A DNA stretch of 64,000 nt from Absidia repens (taxonomy: Eukaryota; Mucoromycota; Mucoromycetes; Mucorales; Cunninghamellaceae), in assembly GCA_002105175.1 (NCBI GenBank), contig MCGE01000007.1:868001-932000 (forward strand). Direction: 5' to 3'. Below, one piece after another: positions 23,267 through 35,500 of the stretch; within the stretch, counting starts at the first letter, position 1, and the number at the start of each line of letters is the position of its first letter. Under the pieces are notes generated by a model. It had not been told where the DNA came from and did no database searches. It was given only the letters and a program-made list of their open reading frames with translations. A program made the position numbers and the translations under genes.

Positions 23267-23593
23267 ATGGAAGTTAATCAAAAATTAGAACAAGTGAACT
23301 CTCAACTAGATGAGATGCTGAAAACCTTGGATTGGGAACGTGACGATTTGAAGAAATGGTACGAGGTACTTTGATGAAAGGTGACAGACTGACTGAACAT
23401 TAAAAAAAGCTAATGCAGTATCCCCGTTTTTTTTTTTTTTCTTTATCTTTATTATCAGAACCAACAAACACTCGTACCCTGTCCTAACCAGCCACAACAT
23501 CACTCCATACCAATGTCACTCGTCGAGCATCACAAACAACATTGCCCAATGGACAACGGACAACACCATCATGACATGAACAAGAAAAAGTAG
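23267..23593 (+). CDS. Short CHHC zinc-finger protein, U11-48K (SNRNP48)-like
   Basis: Two exons (23267-23365, 23459-23593) code 77 residues. The N-terminal part (LEQVNSQLDEMLKTLDWERD, residues 8 to about 27) is helical. It is followed by LVPCPNQPQHHSMPMSLVEH and HKQHCP, a CHHC zinc-finger pattern of the zf-U11-48K type (C-x5-H-x9-H-x3/4-C, one residue longer than usual in the last gap). Human U11-48K has the same order: a short helical segment ending in a Trp-Asp region, then CPYDSNHHMP and a final HMASC. There the finger contacts the 5' splice site of U12-type introns. Related CHHC fingers occur in TRM13 methyltransferases and GTSF1 proteins, so the assignment is not certain. The protein is far shorter than the about 340 residues of human U11-48K; a missed 3' exon is possible, since the stop is preceded by AAGTAGGA, a weak donor. 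Confidence 0.6.
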
Positions 23594-23874
23594 GATCGAT
23601 TTTGGTGGATATATCTCAATTGGATGGATTTGACAAGCTTCTCGCCTTCTGGATTCTCTCCGCCCTTTACCCCTTCATCCCCTTTCCCCCCAATCATATA
23701 TATATAGTTATATTCCTTTTTTTTTTTTTTTTTTTTTTTTTGATTGTATGCCAGAATTGGAAATAGTATTACATAGAGAGATCACGATTAGAATCGCTCC
23801 CCTCCTCCCTACTTTCCCCCTTCTCCTTTTTATTATATTAGTCCTGTGATCGACTTAATTGATATTGATGATGG

Positions 23875-23905
<31 letters not shown>

Positions 23906-24251
23906 GTTGAATGTTTGACGTGTATATTGATTGATTGAATAATAAATAAACCCTTGTCTTTTTCCCTCCCTCACTTTTTTTTTTTTTTTTTTTTTTCACT
24001 GACCTGTCTTCCGATTGGCTCAATAGAGTCATGTTGTTTGCATAACCCTCCCCCATATTTTTTTTTAGTCCAAGTCTATACATACTATAATATAACAGCT
24101 CAACAATGAATTGATAATGAATGATGAATAATAAAACTTTTATTTATAGAAAAAAAAAATACATGTAGGAAAAAAAAAAAAAGAAAAAAAAAAAAGGAAA
24201 AAGGCAAAAGGATACTAAACTATTGTAAACTAACAATAAATAATGACTAAA
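23594..24251. other. Convergent 3' region with ATG/GAT microsatellite
   Basis: No supported gene. It includes T runs at 23718-23741 and 23978-23997, a GATGAT trinucleotide run at about 23868-23900, and AATAAA-like signals for the Zn2Cys6 gene on the minus strand (about 24125-24235). Confidence 0.5.
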
Positions 24252-27200
24252 CTATGTGGGTGGTAGAGGGGATGACCTAGCGGAGGTTGGTGTGACTGGA
24301 ATAGATAGTGTGGATGTGGTTGTTTCATGATGATGCCAATCTGATTGTGCTGGCAAGAGTAGCTCCATCATGGCTTCTTCTTCTTCGGCAGGTGTTTTGG
24401 AAAGGAGAGGATCGTCCATCATCGCCATATTGTAAATCTCGTTTTCCATGCCCCCATTGTCGTCTTCTTGTTCAGTTCCGTATTGATGTATACTTGATGG
24501 CGGCATGTCCGAAAGCGTTGTAGGATCGTTATATAATAAATTGGAAGAAGATGGTGATAATGATGATGGTGGCGGTGGTGGTGGTGTCACAGAGGATTGA
24601 TGTTCCTGGCGCTGTGAAGGAAGAATCATTGGAGGAGCTTGAATCCATGGATCATCCGCTAGTGTCATTCGATGTAAAGGTGATGATGGAAGAGATGATG
24701 TGGATGGTGAAGATTGTCCCGATGAAACCGTGTGTCGTCGAGGAGAAGAAACATGCTGCTGTTGGAGTATCGCTGGAGTAGCCGTGGTCGTATTTGCGGT
24801 GGACATATAAGGGTGATGATGCATTGGTGCAGAACCGCTTGATCTTGGATCCGAGGATAGTAGCCGGTGCGATGTGTTTCTTAACTGCTGGTGCGACCGA
24901 CGCAACCGTAATGAGCCATGTGTCAAAGAGGTGTCCACTGGAGTAGATGCAATAGTAGATAGAGACGATGCTGATGATAATGATCCAAGTGATGGTGTGG
25001 GTATCATGGGTTCGGATGACGACGAAGACGATGAGGGTTGATATAGTAGAGCTAAATTGGAGGTATTTACTACTGGTGGGTAAGGATTACGGATGTGGGT
25101 TGCTGATATATACTCTGGTGTTGGTATTGATGTTGGTGAAGATGATAACTGTGATGGTGATACGTATTGTCTGTCCATATTCTGCTGCACCCAGCTCTGC
25201 TGATGCTGCTGCTGTTTTTGTTGTTGCCACAGTGAGGTCGATGGCGCTGTGTCAATGAATAATGTGCTATCGTTATGTTGAGTTGTTCTGGGATCAGTGC
25301 CGTTTCCTGCCGATGTCTTTGGGCCAGCTCCAGTACGTGAATGTGAATGCGACGGTAAAGGTGAAGATGAAGATGATGGTGATGATATCGGCGAAGATGG
25401 TGACGAAGACGAAGACGGCAGGTGCTGTTTCTGCTGCTGCAGTTGCTGTGGCTTGAGCGATTGTCTTTTGCTTTCCATGTTTTTGATTGTTTCCATATTT
25501 GAAAGCTGCGTAGGTGCCAATCTCGTCGCTGGAGAGGAAGGGTCATTGATGTTTTGTTGTTGTGTAAAAGCTGGAGCATGCTGATAATACCCAATATGTT
25601 GTGGTGATTGCTGTTGTTGTTCCATAGAATAAAGTTCCACAGCTGGTGTTAGAGGTGTTAGTTGCTGAATCATTCGTTTCACACGATTATCATTGTCGAC
25701 TTGTCGATACATAAGCTGTACGGTCCATGCGGCTGTCAAATAATGAATAATTTGCTGTATACCACGGAATGAGTAGTGCAAGCAGGCCACCGTATGGTCC
25801 TTGAGAAGCATGTCCACAATGTCGACGATAGCATGGGCTTCGTTCAGTAAGAAAGTCTTGATATAGTCCTCTTCTATGCCCATTTGTTGATACTGGTAAA
25901 TGTCGCCATCCATAATATCCAAAGCCATCGATCGGTAGAGGAGAATATTGGCAAAGTGATATGCCAGAAACAAAAAATTGACTCGACCACGTGCTGGTTT
26001 CTTCCAGAGCTGCAATTCCCGTCCCAGTGATTCCATGTGTCTGTGTAGTGAATGTAGATAATCGCCCATGTTTTGCTGTTGTTTCTTTGTTTCGTCGTTG
26101 TATTTCTGCCGCAAGTATTGTACAACTGTGCCTTGAGATTTTATCACCATGGTCATCCAGTGGAAATATAAAACTGTGTCATGCTGTTCTCTGGAGTTCC
26201 GTTCGTCGTCTAATAAATTCGGTAGTTCCACAGTACATTCATCCATCGAGAACATAGCAGGAGTTCCAAGCTCAGTACTAATCACATGTATACAATGGTG
26301 ATAATATAAGCATCAATTACACTTCCGTTGATATTGTTTTTTTTCTTACCTCATCAAAAGATCATAAACATAAGCAATCCAAAAAACACGACGTCTCTGT
26401 TCAGCCAAAATGGGATGAACTTGGCAAGTAGGAGGAAGTATTCGAGGCAAACCAAGGTCCTTGCACATTCGCACAACCAAATCAAAGTAAAATTGAGTTC
26501 GATAGAAGAAACCAGAACGCCGAACCAATTCATGATATTTGACAATGAGTAAAAGCGCTTGGATTGTGGATAGCCGAGGGGCATCAGTGTAAAGTTCCAC
26601 CAGTGAGATAGCATCTTGATAGTATTTCAAACCAGGAGGGGGTTGGGGAGTTGTTTGACCTAAACCAGTATCCGAAGAAAATAAGTCGATATGTACCCAT
26701 TGTTCAGCAACAGCATACATAGCATTGAGAAGTAACGGACTTTGATTGTGGACGTCAAGCAGAAAGGAATCTTTGTGGATCATTGGAAAATAAGGGTGTA
26801 CATGAGCAAAATAAGCGGAGAGCAAATCGAGATTGATAGTGGTGTTAGGCAAGGCAAATGCATCAGGTTTTCTTGGTTCATTGTCAAGCAAAGTCATCGT
26901 GTCAAATGTTGAGGGTAGTCGATCCAATCGCGCAGTCCAGTCCCTCGCATAATATGGTCGTCCCGTTGAGCTGGTGTTGAATTTTTCTATAAAAAAACAA
27001 ACACAAAGAAGTTTAGCATTTTGCCACCTAAACATCTCATTTTCTTATTACCTATTGGCATCATAAATGCTTGATTTGTAGCATCATTGGTGACAGCAGT
27101 ATGGTGATTTTCAGATGGTTGAATGATATTTTCCACATACAATGAGTCCAAAGCCTTTGCCAATATATGGAGTCGTTGTTCCTGGGTGTTCACATATAAT

Positions 27201-27698
27201 TTTGATGATATCCTCTTTTGCTTGTGTTGATTGAATGCACAATAAAGACCCGACTTTTGACATCTTGCACAAGGGAATTCGCCATTACATTTGACCTAAA
27301 TAAAACAAAGAAATGAGGTGAGTTTAACAATCAAAACCAACTCTTTTTTAAGACCCAGATGCTGAGTTATACGAGTAGATTACAAATTGCCCGTCAATAA
27401 AATACAAGTAACCAACCACTGAAACTTGACGAGTCAAAGTAATGATATGCTTTGACCGCCGTCCCCACCAATACAAGCAGACCTCCCTCCCCAATATGTC
27501 CTTTTTTCCTCCTTTTTTTTTATGCCGCACCCATCACCAAAGTTTCTTTTTAATGTCTCTTACCTTTTTCTTTTTACAAAGATCGCAAGCATGAGTTGAT
27601 TTGGAGCGTTTTCCAGATGAGTCGCCTTTTTCTTTTCGAGTTGTTGACGAGGAGGTTACAGATGAATCCTTGGCGAGAGTGAGTTCGTCGTTCTCCAT
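24252..27698 (-). CDS. Zn2Cys6 fungal transcription factor with Fungal_trans domain
   Basis: Four exons on the minus strand (27698-27564, 27295-27052, 26986-26350, 26277-24252) give 1013 residues. The binuclear zinc cluster is split by intron 1. Its six cysteines (about residues 38, 41, 48, 54, 57 and 64) follow C-x2-C-x6-C-x5-C-x2-C-x6-C: ACDLCKKKK, VKCNGEFPCARCQKSGLYC. Zinc cluster proteins of this class bind CGG-type half sites. Residues about 170-480 form the regulatory middle homology region (LLSAYFAHVHPYFPMIHKDS; RRRVFWIAYVYDLL; STELGTPAMFSMDE). The C-terminal half is Ser/Pro/Gln/His-rich and likely disordered, ending in an acidic stretch (PAEEEEAMMELL). Target pathway cannot be told from sequence. 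Confidence 0.93.
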
Positions 27699-27966
27699 GC
27701 TGACATACTGCAAAATTTCAGTATGCTAAAATAGAGGACAAAAAAAAAAAAGGTAAAGGGAAAAAAAAAAAAAAAAAAAAGCGAAGAAGAGGTGATTAAA
27801 AAAAAAATCAAATATAAATAAAGAAAAAGAGGTAAAGAAGATAAAGGGCAGACCAAAAAAAAAATATAAAACTGACGGAATTTGAAAATAATAACCGGCT
27901 GGCCAATGTTTTTTTTATTGAATATGATATGATTGATATACACAAATGCCCCACTATAATCTAAAT
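27699..27966. other. Short spacer: promoter of the Zn2Cys6 gene and 3' end of MAK11
   Basis: About 270 bp, rich in A/T runs (27740-27810). Only promoter and polyadenylation function can be inferred. Confidence 0.45.
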
Positions 27967-29329
27967 CTATGCTAAATATATTCTACTGATCACCTTCCAA
28001 TTTCCCAAAACCTTGATGAAGAGCGCAACATGTAATTCGACTCTTGTGTTGTATTGTCCCAGCGATTCCACATCTTTGCCCTTCTTATCCAAGATTTCTT
28101 TTGTATCCCAGCACTTGATCCAACCATCAGAAGAAGTAGATACCAAAACAGTCGTTCCTTCACTTTCTACTGTTGATACCGTCTTAATACGGAAGTCATG
28201 AGCTTGTGTCAGTTCTACCACACATTCACCTGAGGCCACATCCCACATGCGGATGGTTTTATCTTCATGCCCACTGATCAAGTACTCCTTGTCGTCCAAT
28301 GTGTAATAGCAGCAATCGTGGAATTTTGACCGGTGTTCCATCGTTTGTGTCATTTTGGCATCCTAAAAAGAAAAAGTCAAAGTCAGTCAAAACAAAATAG
28401 TATTCGGTGTATATCACTTGAAGTCACTTACTGATACGTTGTATACTTTGATATTTCGATCAAACATGATAGCGTATTGGTCCCCCTTCCCGTTCCACAA
28501 CACTTTCATTCCTTCACCTATAAAAAAAACGTTAAACATTAGTCAAAGCATCCATCATTTCTATTTGATATTGTTAAGCTTACCGTATAGTTTGTTAGCA
28601 CTAGCCTTTTTCGCAGTCATCAGATTCCATACCACTACCGTGCGATCAGCAGAGACAGACAGGGCAATTTTACCGGAATCATGAATCGCCATAGAGTTGA
28701 CACGGCCTTTATGCCCCTTGAGAGTTTTCAGGTATTCCCAATCCTTGGTACGCCACAAACAAATGGAATGATCGTCACTGGCTGTCAGCATATACTTGCC
28801 ATAGAACTTGATATCCGTAATGTCGCCTTGATGGTGCCCACCCAACGATCCATATTCCTTTCGTTTTTTGATATCATATAATCGAATAATTTCGTCAGTG
28901 CTTCCTGAAGCAAGAAATTGACCACCTATGCCAACAGTGCGAATGAGTCCTGTGTGCGCGGGTACAATGAAGATAGGTGCCATTTTCAATTGTCGACGTT
29001 TCTATATATGTATAAAGGAAAAAAGATAATTAATACAATCTTACAGAGCGAGACAAGTGACACCATTCAAAACAAGTTCTTTTGCTTTGTATTACCTTAT
29101 CTTGTTCCTTTTCACTTGATGCACTCGTCCAATAGGCATTGATCCCATATAGAATACGCTCGTAAGTGCCAGTAATAACGCGGAAGTCTTCATCACCTTC
29201 TGCCTTTTGGATAGAAGCTGCATTCGATAATAAGGAATCTAGAGTCGATTTAGTTTCCACTAATTGCTTTTTCGTTGCTGGCATATCAGTTTCCTCAGTG
29301 GAACGGGTTCGTTTTTTGGAGACAGCCAT
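27967..29329 (-). CDS. MAK11: Mak11/PAK1IP1-type WD40 ribosome-biogenesis protein
   Basis: Four exons on the minus strand (29329-29096, 29001-28584, 28517-28432, 28362-27967) give 377 residues. After a basic N-terminus (SKKRTRS; PATKKQ) come WD40 repeats: FRVITGTYERILYGI, FIVPAHTGLIRTVGI, GSTDEIIRLYDI, GHHQGDITDIKF, ASDDHSICLWRT, GHKGRVNSMAIH, SADRTVVVWNL, GHEDKTIRMWDV and SSDGWIKCWDT. Order and spacing fit Mak11 in yeast and PAK1IP1 in animals, which act in early 60S ribosomal subunit assembly in the nucleolus; animal PAK1IP1 also binds PAK kinase. The very C-terminus after NTRVELHVAL is less family-like, and a missed last intron near 27985 is possible. Confidence 0.9.
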
Positions 29330-30586
29330 GGATCACAAGTAAAAATAATAAAGGATAAAAAAAGAAAACCCAAAAAAAAGTTTGAAAAAGAAAAAATATT
29401 GTGGCTGCCGCAATTTCAAAAGAGGCGGGGTTTAAAGCAAAGACAGTACACTGTGGGTCACCACCGTAACAAAAGTTTTGGCAACATTTTTGGGATTCCG
29501 CATCGAAGTCTGAGACAACCTTCTGGTTTTAAGGTCGTTAACAATGATACACAGCCTTTATTTTTTATATACTTTTCCTTTACAAATGAACAATGTGCTA
29601 ACATAGTCTCACCCCATTAGAGCTGCTGGAACGACAGCAAATTGCAAAATATTTCGGAGTTCATCACTCGGCACTTGGCCGCATAAACAAAAATTCGAGG
29701 GAAGTGGTTATAGAAACCCAGGATGAAGCGAGTAGTCGTTCAAGGTCCATTTTAAGAATGGATACTAGGACCTTTATGCGACATGTTCACAAAAAATTTC
29801 AATAGAAATCTTGAATATTTTCGTAAGGAAATGCGTGCTAAAGTCAATGGGGTCAAATTGCGTCGAAAAGGGACCTCTTGCCAATTAACAAAAAGCAACC
29901 AGTTTTTATTATTAACCACCCATGTTGCTAAATGATTGTGTATTACCCATAGAAGCAATGCACTGGAATTTTGGAGGTTAGCAAAGGGTTTGGAGAGACT
30001 TGGGTAATTGGCCAGAACCCGTTTACGCTGAATTACATCCTGCATAATTTTTTGACAATGAATGTAGCTCCGGGATTTCATAGTGATATAGATAACCAAA
30101 CTTATACTGAAGTAATTCGAGATACATGGAATAGTGTTGGACCTAAATACTTTGATCGTTGATTCCCATTAAGATGGACGAAGTAATCAAGGTAAAATGT
30201 GCTGCTACAAGATAGTGATGTTTTTACTTTTTTTTTTTTTATTTCTAATCAGGACCTCAGTCCTTTTTTGTTATTTTACACCAATAAAACTTCTACTATG
30301 TCATCAATGTTTTTATCTATACAATGCATATTGATCGAGATATCGATGATTTAAAAAATCAAAATTCGTGGAATGCTAAAAAAAGAAATTGCAGATTTTC
30401 AAAAATGTTGCAAAACTTTCTGTTAGGGTGTTATACAGTACAGTACAAGGTAGAAGAGATTCATATGAGATGAGGGATGTATTTTTTTTTTATTTAGAGA
30501 GATATGTAAACAAAATAAAGGATGGAAGGGGAAATAAATCTATGACACACAAAATAACAAGGGAGGTGAATGAAAGATACTATAGT
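29330..30586. other. Spacer with transposase relic
   Basis: Promoter of MAK11 on the left, a decayed transposase-like stretch (29617-30165) in the middle, and the 3' end of the uL3m gene on the right. No intact gene. Confidence 0.5.
29617..30165 (+). pseudogene. Decayed Tc1/mariner-like transposase fragment
   Basis: From 29617 to 29805 an open stretch of 62 codons without ATG reads as a helix-turn-helix segment (ELLERQQIAKYFGVHHSALG, then RINK). A linker and RMDTRTFMRHVHKKFQ follow; this resembles the second DNA-binding helix region before the catalytic domain in Tc1-like transposases. Beyond a stop at 29803, short readable pieces continue in other frames to about 30162, but no DDE/D catalytic motif could be placed. 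It is broken by several stops and frameshifts. No terminal inverted repeats were found. Family assignment is tentative. Confidence 0.4.
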
Positions 30587-31744
30587 CTATTGGGAGGCAG
30601 TGGGGAAAGGGGGAGGGGAAGAGTCCTTTGGGAATAGTTTGTCACCCTTCTTCTTGATAGCATCCTTGATTTTGACAAATTGATCGTCAAAACCAGGTAC
30701 AGAGCCCTTGATATATAAGAGATCCAATTCTGTATCAACCTTGACGACTTCCAAGCTTTGGACTGTTACGCTTTCGCCACCCAATCGACCGGCCATTTTT
30801 TTGCCTTTGAAAACTTTACTAGGCCACTAGATAGATAGATAAATAGATAATATAATAGACATAAATACGTCAATAAAATGTGATCGCAGTGACGCATGAA
30901 ACAAGCTTTAATCAATCTTTAATTACCTTGCGTTGACCAGTGGAACCGGCAGAACGATGAGACAAAGAGTGACCATGAGAGGCAGGCATACCACCAAAGT
31001 TCCATCGTTTCATCACACCAGCAAAACCTTTACCAATACTAAAGATATATAAAAAAAATAGACACGCAAAAGTAAGGAATACATACGTGTATTGATCATA
31101 GCTTCGTTCGAAGTTTTACTTACGAAGGAGCAGTGACATCAACGTATTGACCGACAATGTAATGGTTTGCTTTCAAGCTAGTGCCAATGGGTAAAACAGC
31201 ATCGTCAGATACACGGAATTCCAATAATTTTTGTCGTAAAGGTACACCGAGTTTGTTGAAGTGTTCTTTCATAGGCTTGGACGCACTCTTTTCCTTCAAA
31301 GGAGAACATCCAACTTGTAAGGCAGTGTATCCGTGTTTATCGCTGTTACGTACGTCCGTCACAATCACGTCTTCCAACTACATATCAAAAAGGGTTGATT
31401 TTTTTTTAAAAAAAACAAGTGTCAGTTTCATATGCCCTCCCCCCCCTCGTTCATTCTCTTGCTTTTGTGTATTTTCCGAATCTTACCTGTAAAACAGTAA
31501 CAGGAATACGAATGCCTTCAGCAGTCCAGGTTGAAGTCATGCCTTTCTTCTTTGCAATAACACCCGTTCGTACAGAATTGGGAGACCAAGTGCCGGTGGT
31601 GGTTGATGGTGCAGTTTCGGTTGTGGTGGGTGAGGATTGTTGATGCATCATGCTCGTATGGAAAGCAGCAGCCATTTTTTGGGCTGGCATTAATGGACCA
31701 GTCCATTTGCCCAATAAAGAGTTGGTGAATAACTTGAGGGACAT
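30587..31744 (-). CDS. Mitochondrial large-subunit ribosomal protein uL3m
   Basis: Four exons on the minus strand (31744-31487, 31377-31124, 31038-30927, 30826-30587) give 287 residues. The first about 50 residues are basic, Ser/Thr-rich and without acidic residues until TETA, fitting a mitochondrial presequence. The uL3 core follows: [19 protein letters not shown] then [67 protein letters not shown] and [11 protein letters not shown]. uL3 proteins organise the peptidyl-transferase region of the large ribosomal subunit. The organellar form is distinguished by the presequence and short length. Divergent from the CC1-box gene. Confidence 0.94.
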
Positions 31745-32502
31745 TATTAAAAGAGTGAAAGGAATAAGAAAAAAAAAAAAAAAAAAGAGCGAAAGTGTTT
31801 TTTTGGTAGTTTTTATTTTTCTTTGACATTTTTTTGTAACAGCGATAGGAAGGGGGAATGATACACATGATTTGTGGCTTGGTCAGGTCATTGGCGGATC
31901 GTTAGCAGACAGCAAATGCCTGTTCACCGAAAATGGGCAAAACCCAGTACATATTTTGGTCATATTTTTTCTGTCCAATGTTGAGATGCTGGCATAGGTA
32001 TGCTGGCATAGGGGAGACTTGAATCTTTGTCCTATAATTTTTTTGGAAGTTTTTGCTGGTATAAAACTTCATGTGGTTTTATTTCTGATGATTTGTCAAT
32101 AAAGGGAATTTTTCAATTTGAATTTGGCGTAACCAGGAATTGAAAACAGCGGCAAGAGGACTTTTTGGGAGTATATTGAGTGATGTTTTAACTGCTTTCA
32201 TTGCTATTGTTACTATTACTTCTAGTGTCGTTATTATTTTCGTTTTTATTTTATTTTACTTTGTTTGATGTTTGTTTAGTTGGTGTACGAAATTCATTGG
32301 GACACAAAAATGACCAAATAAATTACGGTAATAAAAAACCTCCTGGTTTTTTTGCATTGAAGCGGCTTTCTTTCTTTTTTTCTTTCGCCTTTTTATTTTT
32401 TCTGCCCTGTCTTGGTAAACTTCTCTCATCCAGAGTTTATTTTTTTCTTTCCATTCCCCTTGTTGTCACTCAACCCCCCGTTTACCTCATTATCTTGTGT
32501 TC
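31745..32502. other. Divergent promoter region (uL3m / coiled-coil gene)
   Basis: About 750 bp. A/T runs flank each start. A 12-bp sequence (TATGCTGGCATAGG) appears in near-duplicate at 31994-32016. No gene. Confidence 0.45.
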
Positions 32503-35500
32503 ATGCCACAACACCGTCCGCTGAACAAACCTCGCTCCCTTCATCGTCAATTATCAGGCCGCGCATCTCTCTCTTCTATTACCACTACCTCCCATGCGAC
32601 ATTGCCCTCTGCCTTAGAACACTCCCTAGATGAATGGCTTAGTCGCAGTAGTAGTAGCAGTAGCAGCAGCAACTCGGTATCCTCTGACAAATCCGCAGAT
32701 CCCGACGGCACTGGAAACGGGAATCGTCTTACACAGTCGCCTCTCGCAACAACATCTAGTCTACTTACTAGATCTTCCTCTTCCTCATCACCACCACAGC
32801 CACGACCGTCTGCCTCGGTGCCGGTGATCATGCACAACGACCTGGATACATATTCTTCACCACAATCGTCTTGTCCATGCTGTCAACTGACCCACTGCCT
32901 GTCTTGGAAGAAAATAACCAAAGTTATTAGAAAACTAGAAACTGAAACTCGATTGGCGGCAGGTATGATATGAAAAGAACTAGTATACTTCGGTTTTGTC
33001 CTGTGTGATGTGTCTGATGACTCACTTTTTATAAATAGAAATTGGACAATCTTTATTGCAAAAGAATGAGGTTTATGTGATGGAATCAAATCATTTGAAA
33101 GGGCAGGTAAGGAAAACTATAGGAGTAGAAGAATGGGAGCGGAATGGGGTAGAGATGGGGTAAGAAGGAGTGCTTTGTGTGCTACCATGTGTGTAACACA
33201 TGTATGATTCTAATGACACTTATTATGAATTATAGCTAAAACAATGTGAAGATCGAAAACAGGAATTGGAATTATCATTGGACGACACTGAGCGTTTGGC
33301 GCAAAAATTGAGGCATGAAAAGGACAAATGGATGTGGCAATACGAAAAATCAGAAAAGGTAAATTTACATCAGCAAATGATGCAGGATGACTTTACTGCT
33401 TCCAAATAAAGTAGGAAAACACTCATCTTTTACTCTTTCATTTTTTATATAGATTTTGAACGAATCGGTGGTGGATTTGGAAAATACTAATCTCAAATGT
33501 GCAGCATTGACAAAGGATCTGGAACAAACAAGACTAGAAATAGAGAAACTGGAACTCTTCAAATACAAGTCGCACCAATCCGATACTCGTGAAGATACAC
33601 TACAGTCAACGGTAATAATGAATATCTAATGAAAACCTTCCCATCGTAGCTTAATTAATTCTTATTATGTTTAGCTCGAAGACACAAAGCAAGAACTGAT
33701 GATCTCAAGGAAAGCCGAACTCGCTCTGGAGTCAAAGTACAAGAAACTCCTGGCTCGATATGGTAAACTATTGTTGTGCTACGAAAATGATGACTGTCAT
33801 ATGAGACTCACACTTTTTTTTTTTATTTGTTGAATAGAATCACTCTCATGCACATATCAAGACATGTGCAAACACTCGCCAGTTAGAAAGTTCAACAGCA
33901 AGTTAGCCAAGGTAAAACACTCAAAGAAAAGATGGGCTATTTGCAGAATCTTTATTAATGTCCGCATGTGTTTTTATTTTATAGCCTTTGTTATCCATTC
34001 CAGCCCCAACAGCAGTAGATGTCCAGCAAGCAAGCACAGATGAATTAGTTGCATTCATAAAGGAACTTCTATCAACAAACAATGATCTCAAATCAAAGCT
34101 ACTGAACACTTCAACACAATTGGATGATATGCGAAACGAAATGAATATTCTCCAAGAAAAGCATCACAATACCATCAATACTACTCAGGTCAACAAAAAG
34201 CAACTGGAAACCCCCTCCGAGCAATTAAACGGGAGCAACCCACATACTGCTACCTCGACTATCGAAGAAGGAAAATCAGGTGCTGATCAACATGCAACTC
34301 ACACTAATGGATCACGACGACATCATTCGACATCCACTCGGACAACAGCACGTCAAAGCAACAAACCAACACCTTCACGATCTTCGACAAACAAAAGACC
34401 ACAACCTATTCCTCAAGCTACAACGTCCACACCTGTCGTGCATCACCATTACCATTACTATCACCGCCAACGACAACAAGATGATAGCACTGATGGATCA
34501 TCTTCAGGGGAAAATAGCAACGACGTCGTCGCAGCGTACTGCAATGATCAAAATTGTATGGATTTACCATCAAGTAATGAATCACCAACATCGCTTACAT
34601 CTCTGTCTGTAGATCCAGTTCCGCCAAACACCGATATCAATATAGCAAACAGTGATCATTACAGAACGTTTTCCCCAGAAACGATAGCAGAATATGAATT
34701 GGGCATCCCTTTCGACAGAACCGAACAAATTCAGCAGCATCAACACCATGGAATCGATACTGATGAATTTATAGATCCTGTATATAAACGATCAGCAACG
34801 GACACTGCCGACAGTGATGCCATCGGTAACCCTACACTCGATCTCTCGCCAAGCTCATCACCATCAATGCCAACTAAAGCAGAAATAACTACCGCCAAAC
34901 GACGTTCAACACCAGACGGTAATTTTATGCCGCCAACTTCCAATTGCAACACCAACAATTTCCACACAACCGTCAAATCTACTCCTTATAGCTCTCTTCT
35001 GCAACAAGCAAAATCAATATTACAACGACTTCGCTCAACAGATGCTCGAATTTTGAACCGACGGTTACAACGTGCGTTTGACATTGGTGACCTAAGCAAC
35101 ATGAGCAATGCTATTTTACAAACCATTGTGTCCGATGTCGATACCCTGGACGCAAGATTTTTTTGGCTGGCACCGGACGAAAATGCGGCTGATGGAGGAT
35201 ACGGCAATGAATATCTGAATGAAAATGATTATGCGAAGAAGGATTGGTCTTCCACATATCCCTCAATGTCCTTCTTGGTGGATGAATTCTTCCCTATTGT
35301 ACGCCTCTTACAAGAACTTCTACAAGAAATTGGCCAGCTATCGATTACGATCAACCACCTCCAGGTCGCCTATGTCAAAAAAGTAGAAGAAAATGAAGCA
35401 CGAGTGGAAAAAGAGATCATGGGGAAGCGTCGCCATCAATCGCCTACAAGCAGCACGCACAATATGATCAGCAACAACAGCAACATCAACATGGTTCCTT

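Noticed and set aside
24968..25594. Plus- and minus-strand frames inside the Zn2Cys6 gene
   Set aside because: Shadows of the Ser/Gln-rich coding region in other frames.
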